Of a stretch of 64,000 nucleotides of DNA, positions 37,153 through 44,400 are shown one piece after another (the stretch's first letter is position 1; each line of letters opens with the position of its first letter). The position numbers were made by a program, and so were the translations under genes. The notes beneath the pieces were generated by a model that was given only the letters and a program-made list of their open reading frames with translations, made no database searches and was not told the DNA's origin. The stretch is from Pseudaquabacterium pictum (GTDB taxonomy: Bacteria; Pseudomonadota; Gammaproteobacteria; Burkholderiales; Burkholderiaceae_C), in contig NZ_BJCL01000013.1 of NCBI RefSeq assembly GCF_005403045.1, positions 62,001 through 126,000 of the forward strand. The letters run 5' to 3'.

Positions 37153-38580
37153 ATGACCGCCAACAGACGCGCCTTCTTCCGCGCCAGCGCCGGCCTGGCC
37201 GCCGCGGCCGCCGCCCCACTGGGCCCACGCCTGCACCTGCCCCTGGCCATGGGCCTGGCCGGCATCGGCGCCCTGGCCAGCCAGCGTGCCCAGGCCGCGG
37301 GCATCCACGACGGCTACAAGGCCCTGGTGTGCCTGTACATGGCCGGCGGCAGCGACAGCCACAACTGGCTGCTGCCCACCGACGACAGCAACCGCGCCAG
37401 CTATGCCAGCGCCCGTGGCGAACTGGCCTGGCCCACCGCGCGGGTGCAGGACATCGGCAACGGTGGCCAGGCCAGCGGCCGCAGCTTCGGCATGCCGGTG
37501 GAGCTGGGGCCGCTGCGCAACTGGTACCAGCAGGGCAAACTGGCTTGGCTGGCCAACGTGGGCACGCTGGTGCGGCCGGTCACCAAGGCCGATTTCCAGG
37601 CCGGCGTGGGCCTGCCGGCCAAGCTGTTCAGCCACAACGACCAGGCCGCCACCTGGCAGAGCCTGCAGCCCGAAGGCGCGCCCACCGGCTGGGGCGGGCG
37701 CATGGGCGACATCCTGATGGCGGCCAACGCGCAACCGGTGTTCACCGCCGTGTCGGCCAGCGGCAATGCGGTGTTCCTCAGCGGCAGCCGGGTGACGCAG
37801 TACCAGGTGGGCACCAACGGCCCGGTGATGATCAACGGCGCGCAGGACGGCTGGCGCGCCGGCAGCAGCGCCGTGCCCGGCGAGCTGCGCAAGCTGCTGG
37901 CCGGCAGCGGCGCCAATGCCTTCGAGGCCGAGTACCTGCGGGTGGTGCAGCGCAGCCTGGCGACCAGCGGCACACTGCAGGCCGCCCTGACCGCCGGCCC
38001 GGCGCTGGACTTGCCGACCACCGCCATCACCCTGCCGGCCGGCACGCCGCTGGCTCTGCACAACGACGCCCTGGCCCGCCAGCTGCGCATCGTGGCCCGC
38101 ATGATCGCGGCCGGCCCGGCCATGGGAATGAAGCGGCAGGTGTTCATGGTGAGCGTGGGCGGCTTCGACAGCCACAGCTTCCAGATGCGCGACCAGCCCC
38201 TGCTGATGGGCCGCGTGGCCCATGCAGTCGACTGGTTCATGCAGACCCTGCAGGCCCAGGGCCAGCTGAACAACGTGGTGCTGTTTTCGGCCAGCGACTT
38301 CGGCCGTGGCCTGGCCAGCAATGGCGACGGCTGCGACCATGGCTGGGGTGGCCACCACTTCGTGGCCGGCGGCGGCGTGAAGGGAGGCCGCATCCACGGC
38401 ACCATGGCGGTCACGGCACTGGGCACGGCCGATGACCTGGGCGCCGGGCGGTTGCTGCCGAGCACGGCAGTGACGCAGTACGCGGCCAGCCTGGGGGGGT
38501 GGATGGGGTTGGGGGCGTCGGACCTGGCCGCGGCACTGCCCAACCTGGGCACCTTTGGTGCGGCGCCTGCGTTGGCGTGA
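37153..38580 (+). CDS. DUF1501 protein, Tat-type signal, partner of DUF1800
   Basis: A 475-residue exported protein of the DUF1501 family, distantly related to the sulfatase/alkaline phosphatase fold. The N-terminus has a twin-arginine pattern (NRRAFFRAS) and a hydrophobic stretch. Conserved blocks are VCLYMAGGSDSHNWLLPTD, LFSHNDQAATWQS, GGFDSHSFQMRDQ and ASDFGRG...DHGWGGHHFVAGG, whose Asp/His residues could bind metal. DUF1501 genes commonly pair with DUF1800 genes; the joint function is not established. Located ten bases after its partner. Confidence 0.88.
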   Translation: MTANRRAFFRASAGLAAAAAAPLGPRLHLPLAMGLAGIGALASQRAQAAGIHDGYKALVCLYMAGGSDSHNWLLPTDDSNRASYASARGELAWPTARVQDIGNGGQASGRSFGMPVELGPLRNWYQQGKLAWLANVGTLVRPVTKADFQAGVGLPAKLFSHNDQAATWQSLQPEGAPTGWGGRMGDILMAANAQPVFTAVSASGNAVFLSGSRVTQYQVGTNGPVMINGAQDGWRAGSSAVPGELRKLLAGSGANAFEAEYLRVVQRSLATSGTLQAALTAGPALDLPTTAITLPAGTPLALHNDALARQLRIVARMIAAGPAMGMKRQVFMVSVGGFDSHSFQMRDQPLLMGRVAHAVDWFMQTLQAQGQLNNVVLFSASDFGRGLASNGDGCDHGWGGHHFVAGGGVKGGRIHGTMAVTALGTADDLGAGRLLPSTAVTQYAASLGGWMGLGASDLAAALPNLGTFGAAPALA

Positions 38581-38819
38581 CGGCGACACCAAAGGCGTCC
38601 GGTCATCGTGAGCGACGTCGAAATCAGATGCCCTGGAACAGGCAGTTCAATGCGCTGACGATCTCTGCTGAGTCTTCCTGCAAGCCTCCGTCGTCTACGT
38701 AGCACAGCCCAAGAGGACGCGCACGGCACCGGTCGGTGGGCAGTCGCGGGGTTGCGCGCTGGCCATGCACAGGCGTACGCTGCGAAGGCTAGGCTGTCCA
38801 GCCCGGAGGAGGAGCATCC
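38581..38819. promoter_or_regulatory. Gap before the PEP-CTERM-type genes
   Basis: About 240 bases between the DUF1501 gene and the next gene. GGAGGAGG just before 38820 is the ribosome binding site. No clear promoter, terminator hairpin or sigma-54 site was recognised. Confidence 0.3.
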
Positions 38820-39443
38820 ATGAGAAGCCGCGATCGCCACGGCGCTGCACTGGCCCTTGGAGGCTGGGCACTGGTTGCCACCATGGCACAGGCCGTTCCG
38901 GTGCAGATCAACCCGCCGCCCTTGGGTTTCAACACCGGTGCCACGGGCATCGAGGTGCAGCAACCGATGGGCCAAAGCTTCATCGCCAACGGCGACAGCG
39001 TGCACACGGTCGAACTGCAGCTGCTGAACATGAACATCTCGCTGGAACTGTCACAAGACCGCCTGGTGACGCTGGACCTCTACGAGGGCGTGGGCTTCCA
39101 GGGCGCGCACCTGGCCAGCCAGACCGTGGATGTCGATCGCATTCTCGGCAGGCTTGCCGGTACCCAGGGCCAAGTTGATTTCGCACTGGGTGGCGTGGCC
39201 GTTGTGCCCGGCCAACCCTACAGCTTTCAATTGCGCGCGGCCACAGCCCGCTTTGGCAGCGTGTGGTTTGCCGGCAATGCGTATGCCGATGGCCACGCCA
39301 TCCTACAGGGCGAGGCCTTCGACGATCCCGATCTGTACTTCGGCATCCGTGCGGTGTCCGAGCCATGCAGCGTGCTGCTGTTGACGGCGGGGCTCGTTCT
39401 GCTCCGCGCGCGGCACGTCACCAACAACCGGAAAGCGCCATGA
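38820..39443 (+). CDS. Secreted protein with a degenerate PEP-CTERM tail
   Basis: A 207-residue exported protein with a signal peptide (cleavage near AQA). A beta-rich central part of unknown function resembles 'choice-of-anchor' type extracellular proteins. The C-terminus has VSEPCSVLLLTAGLVLLRARH: a Ser-Glu-Pro in place of Pro-Glu-Pro, then a hydrophobic helix and basic residues, so a variant exosortase signal. The strong ribosome binding site supports the start. It overlaps the next gene by four bases (ATGA), so the two proteins are co-produced. Confidence 0.7.
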   Translation: MRSRDRHGAALALGGWALVATMAQAVPVQINPPPLGFNTGATGIEVQQPMGQSFIANGDSVHTVELQLLNMNISLELSQDRLVTLDLYEGVGFQGAHLASQTVDVDRILGRLAGTQGQVDFALGGVAVVPGQPYSFQLRAATARFGSVWFAGNAYADGHAILQGEAFDDPDLYFGIRAVSEPCSVLLLTAGLVLLRARHVTNNRKAP

Positions 39444-39994
39444 AAACCAACCGCCCCCTTTTGGCCCAACTGACTGTGGCCGCTTGCGCGAGCCTGGCCG
39501 CCATGCCCATTGCCCACGCGAAAACACGCACGTTCGAGTTCAGCTTTGACTGGGACGAAGGATCGTTGGCCGGGCAGGTGACGTCGGGGCGGTTCAGCTT
39601 CGACGCCAGCCTGTTCCACCCCACAAACTTTGTGCAGGCCGACCAGCTGTTCAGCCAGTTCTCCATCGAGATCGACGGTCGAACTTTTGATGAGACCCAG
39701 GCACCCGGCCACTATCTGCGGTTTCATCCGGACGGCAGGCTGCGCATGGTGGCCGTGGGCACCAACTGCAACGCCGTCACATGCTGGCTGGAAAACCCGC
39801 AGGACTTCACCATGGCCTGGAGCGGAGGCGACTTCGGCCAGGCGCAATATGCTCATGCGCCCAACGAAGCTTCGTACGCCGATGTGATCCATCTCACGGA
39901 GGTGTCCGCAGTGCCCGAGCCTGGCGCATGGGCCATGCTGCTGCTGAGCGGGCCGCTTGTGGTGGCGTGGTGGCGCCGCCGCCCAGCAGGCTAA
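39440..39994 (+). CDS. PEP-CTERM sorting-domain protein
   Basis: A 184-residue exported protein with a signal peptide (cleavage near AHA), a beta-rich body of unknown function and a clean PEP-CTERM signal: VPEPGAWAMLLLSGP, a transmembrane stretch, then WRRRPAG. Exosortases cleave this signal and anchor such proteins, usually in organisms making exopolysaccharide. No exosortase gene is in the window. The body has two cysteines (TNCNAVTCW) that may form a disulfide. Its ATG overlaps the upstream stop. Confidence 0.86.
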   Translation: MKTNRPLLAQLTVAACASLAAMPIAHAKTRTFEFSFDWDEGSLAGQVTSGRFSFDASLFHPTNFVQADQLFSQFSIEIDGRTFDETQAPGHYLRFHPDGRLRMVAVGTNCNAVTCWLENPQDFTMAWSGGDFGQAQYAHAPNEASYADVIHLTEVSAVPEPGAWAMLLLSGPLVVAWWRRRPAG

Positions 39995-40019
39995 CGAGAG
40001 CTGACTGATAGAGGGGGGG

Positions 40020-40811
40020 TCACTTCGCCACTTTCACCCCGCACGTTGGGTCGCACAGGTGAAAGTTGAGACGCCATCTCGAAGCCTGGCGCATGCTGCA
40101 GAAACGCAGCAACGCCGCCCCCATCAGCCAGAGCAAGGCGGTGGCAGGCTCGGGCACCGGGCTAAGCTGGGCCACCAGGCGCACGTTGTCGAAGCGGGCG
40201 TAGGCGGTGCCATACGACGCGGCACCCCCGTCACCATCTTCTTCATAGGTTGTCCAGGCACTGAAGCCGGCGCCGAAGCCGGTGCTTTCCAAAGGCAGGA
40301 TGCCGGACGTGGTGAACAAGTCGCCCGCGAATCGAAGCGCTCCCGGCACATTCAACGCCACGCTGGCAACGCCCACGGTGCGCTTTTCACCTGTGACGGC
40401 CAGTTCGAGACTGTCGATGCGCCAACCGGGTGCTGCGTCGAAGCGCAGGTACTCGAAGCGGAAGTTGGCCGACACCTCGTGATCGCCGGAGACCCCGCTG
40501 CCACCAACCGACCCGAACATCGGCGTTGAAAACTCGAAACCGAAGCGGCCGCTGCCCAGGTCCAAAGGCTTCAGGTCAGGAAACTCGAAGGTGCCTGCGG
40601 TGTAGCCACCCACTTGGCCATCGACACCGTTCAGTTGGCTGTCGCCGTCGAAGCTGTACTGACCGGCTTCGAACACCACCACGAGCGGGCCCCGGTTGAA
40701 GATGCACTCCTCTCCTTCAGTTGCGGTGCAGTTGAACGCCACAGCTTCCGAGGGAATCAAGACGAATGCCCACGCTAGCGTGGCGGCAATGAGCGTGCTG
40801 CGAACTGTCAT
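40020..40811 (-). CDS. PEP-CTERM protein with an extended C-terminal tail
   Basis: A 263-residue exported protein: signal peptide (cleavage near AVA), a beta-sandwich-like body resembling extracellular PEP-CTERM adhesin-like proteins, then SPVPEPATALLWLMGAALLRF followed by basic residues. Unusually, about 25 further residues (ending CGVKVAK) follow the basic cluster, where the family normally stops. The gene is convergent with the preceding PEP-CTERM genes and divergent from the giant DUF1800 gene. Start ATG at 40811. Confidence 0.8.
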   Translation of the reverse strand: MTVRSTLIAATLAWAFVLIPSEAVAFNCTATEGEECIFNRGPLVVVFEAGQYSFDGDSQLNGVDGQVGGYTAGTFEFPDLKPLDLGSGRFGFEFSTPMFGSVGGSGVSGDHEVSANFRFEYLRFDAAPGWRIDSLELAVTGEKRTVGVASVALNVPGALRFAGDLFTTSGILPLESTGFGAGFSAWTTYEEDGDGGAASYGTAYARFDNVRLVAQLSPVPEPATALLWLMGAALLRFCSMRQASRWRLNFHLCDPTCGVKVAK

Positions 40812-41448
40812 GGCATCCCCCGGGTATGCGGTCAAGACGGCGCGGTGCAGGCGCTGCAACACCTGCGGAACCAAGTTTGCTCGGGCAACCGACCCATGCG
40901 CCATGTCTAAAGCTCTTCTAGCACCGCTGCCGCAGACCGGGAACAGGCTAAACCCGAGAACGCGCGGGATCGAGCGCCCGCTCCTGTCCATGCGACGTCC
41001 CTGCCCAGGACATGCAACCAGAGCGTGCTTGCACGCTTTGGCAGGCCGGCTGCACGGTGGAACCCAAACTCTTGGACAAGCCCGACGCCAATGCGTGCGC
41101 CCCACCGTGGCCTCGACCCAGCCGTTGCGCGCCGGGGTTCGAGGAGGCCAGCCATACTCTGCCGGCCTGCCGATCGTGCATGCCGTGATGGCGTGCTTCA
41201 CATTCTGAACAACCAGACACAACTTTCCACTCCGGCCTTCAACCTCTAGCGCCGAAAGCACGCTGACTGGCCTCTGTACGTCCATGGCTGCTTCGAGACC
41301 GCGAACACGGTGGCAAACAACAGCCGGACACAACTGGCCGGGACGCCCCCGCTCATCAGACATCAGACCGACCGATGACAGCGCGACCATTGGCGTCGCC
41401 GCTCCAGAACTGCGCCTCGACACACTGCCCCCAATTGGCCCTGCTTCC
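40812..41448. other. 637-base intergenic region, no supported gene
   Basis: Divergent gap between the PEP-CTERM gene at 40811 and the giant lipoprotein gene at 41449. It must contain both promoters. The open frames here are short or antisense, have no ribosome binding site, and show no recognisable protein family. I see no RNA gene, repeat or clear promoter box. Composition is slightly less GC-rich than the flanking genes. Confidence 0.5.
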
Positions 41449-44400
41449 ATGATCACCCTTGCTCAACGTGCTGCCCGGCTGGTGTGCACCGCAGTTGTCT
41501 CCTGCAGTCTGCTGGCGTGCGGCGGCGGCAACGAACCCGATCAATCGACACTGGTGCAGAGAGATTCTGCTGCCACAGCAGGGATGAAGCAGGCCTTGGC
41601 CGTGGCAGACAGCAACGAAGCACCGGGCACCATCCTGACGGTGCGCGCTCACGGCCGGCTGGCCGGCGGAGTAGGCCCGATCATGGAGGTGCTGGTCGAC
41701 GGTGTGCGCATCGGCACGACCGAGGTGCGCGACACCCAACCCACAGACTTCCGGTTCGCCAGCCCCGCACTGCGCCCAGGCGCCAAGGTCGATGTGGTGT
41801 TCACCAACAACGCGCTGGTGGGTACCGAAGACCGCGACCTGATCGTCACGCAGGTCACCTCCGCCAGCACCTACAGCCTGCCCACCGACCCCGGCGTGGT
41901 CTACGACGTCGGCAAAGACGCCGAGGCCTTCGACGGCATCAACGCTTCGGCTGGCCGAATCAACATGTCCAGCAGCGGCGCGCTGCGCTTCACCTGGCCC
42001 GAGCCCAACCTGACCGCCCAGATCACCGTGCGCGCCAGCGCCAGCCTGGCCGACAACACCGGCGCCCTGATGAGTCTGCGGGTCAACGGCGTGACCATCG
42101 GCCCCGTCGAAGTGCGCAGCACCACACCGGCCGACCACACCTTCACCGTCCCAGCCTTCTCCCAGGGCAGCCGCATCGACGTCGTCTACAGCAACGACGC
42201 CACCATCAACGGCCTGGACCGCAACCTCAACGTGCACTACCTGCGCGCAGGCACCACCGTCTTGCTGCCCAGCGCTGCCGGTGTGCTCTACGACCTCGGT
42301 GAGGGCACCGCTGCCTTCGACGGCGCCAACACCTCGCCCGGCCAGGCCACCCTGCACAGTAACGGCGCCCTGCGCGCGGCCTGGGCCGCCGCCAACATGA
42401 CCGACACCCTCACCGTGCGTGCCAGCGGCGTGGCCGCGGGCGATGTCTGGCCCCTGATGCAGGTCGTCGCCGATGGCATCCTGCTCGGTTCAACCGAGGT
42501 GCGCTCCACCGAGCCCGCCGACTTCCGCTTCGCCGCACTGCCCCTGCGCCCTGGCGCTCAGATCCAGGTCCTGCTGGCCAACCCGGGCAGCGCCAGCGGT
42601 GTCTCACGCAGCCTGAACGTCTCCTACGCCATCTCGGGCACCACCGTGCTGCGCCCGGGCGACGCAGGCGTCACCGCCAATGCCAGCGGCGCTGCCGGCG
42701 CATGGCCTGCCCCCAACCTCACCGACATGCTCACCGTGCGAGCCAAGGGTACCGTGGCCGCCAATGTGGGGGCCATCATGCAGGTGCTCGTCGACGGCAT
42801 CATGGTCGGCACCACCGAGGTGCGTAACACCGACTTCGCTGACTTCAGCTTCCCCGCGCTGCCCATGCAGCCCGGGCGCAAGGTCGATGTCGTGTTCACC
42901 AACAACGAATTCGTCGGCGGTGTCGATCGCGACCTCTTCGTCGCCTACCTGACCACGGCCAACACCGCTGTCCGCCCCACAGATCCAGGCGTCACCTACG
43001 ACGTGGGCAAGGGCAGCAAAGCTTTCGATGGGTTGGATTTGTCACACCACCGTGGGGCAATGTTTCACAGCGGTGCGCTGCGGTTCACCTGGCCGCAAGC
43101 CAATATCACCAGCACGCTCACCGTGCGGGCCAGCGGCACGGCCGCCGGCAATGTCGCCCCCATCATGCAGCTGTGGGTCGATGGCATCCTGGTCAGCAGC
43201 ACCCAGGTGACCGCCACGTACCTGACCGACCATGCCATGCTCTCGCCCGTGCTCAAGCCAGGCAGCAAAGTTGAACTGCTTCTGGCCAATCCAGGCACCG
43301 TGAACGGCGTTCAACGCGCGCTGGTCACCACCTATGCCATGGCAGGCAACACCGTGCTGCAGCAGGCCGACAGCAGTTCAACCACCGGCGGCGTCGAGTT
43401 GCGCGGCACCTGGCCAAGCGCCAACCTCACCAGCACCCTGACGGTGCGCGCTCACGGCCGGCTGGCCGGCGGAGTAGGCCCGATCATGGAGGTGCTGGTC
43501 GACGGTGTGCGCATCGGCACGACCGAGGTGCGCGACACCCAACCCACAGATTTCCAGTTCGCCAGCCCCGCACTGCGCCCAGGCGCCAAGGTCGATGTGG
43601 TGTTCACCAACAACGCGCTGGTGGGTACCGAAGACCGCGACCTGATCGTCACGCAGGTCACCTCCGCCAGCACCTACAGCCTGCCCACCGACCCCGGCGT
43701 GGTCTACGACGTCGGCAAAGACGCCGAGGCCTTCGACGGCATCAACGCCTCGGCTGGCCGAATCAACATGCCCAGCAGCGGCGCGCTGCGCTTCACCTGG
43801 CCCGAGCCCAACCTGACCGCCCAGATCACCGTGCGCGCCAGCGCCAGCCTGGCCGACAACACCGGCGCCCTGATGAGTCTGCGGGTCAACGGCGTGACCA
43901 TCGGCCCCGTCGAAGTGCGCAGCACCACACCGGCCGACCACACCTTCACCGTCCCAGCCTTCTCCCAGGGCAGCCGCATCGACGTCGTCTACAGCAACGA
44001 CGCCACCATCAACGGCCTGGACCGCAACCTCAACGTGCACTACCTGCGCGCAGGCACCACCGTCTTGCTGCCCAGCGCTGCCGGTGTGCTCTACGACCTC
44101 GGTGAGGGCACCGCTGCCTTCGACGGCGCCAACACCTCGCCCGGCCAGGCCACCCTGCACAGTAACGGCGCCCTGCGCGCGGCCTGGCCCGCCGCCAACA
44201 TGACCGACACCCTCACCGTGCGTGCCAGCGCCAGCCTGGCCGCCGGCATTGGTGCCGTGATGCAGGTACGTGTGGACGGCGTGGTTCTGGGGACCACGGA
44301 GGTGAAGTCCACCACGCCTGCCGACTACAGCTTTGCAACGTTGCCCATCACCGCAGACAGCCAGGTCGATCTTGTGTACACCAACGATGCGGTCATCAAC

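Noticed and set aside
40696-41208. Possible 170-residue gene on the plus strand in the 40.8-41.4 kb gap
   Set aside because: It overlaps the 5' end of a well-supported PEP-CTERM gene on the other strand, lacks a ribosome binding site and resembles nothing.
40812-41448. Sigma-54 promoter for the PEP-CTERM or giant lipoprotein genes
   Set aside because: GG...GC pairs present have spacings of 9 or 13 bases rather than 10.
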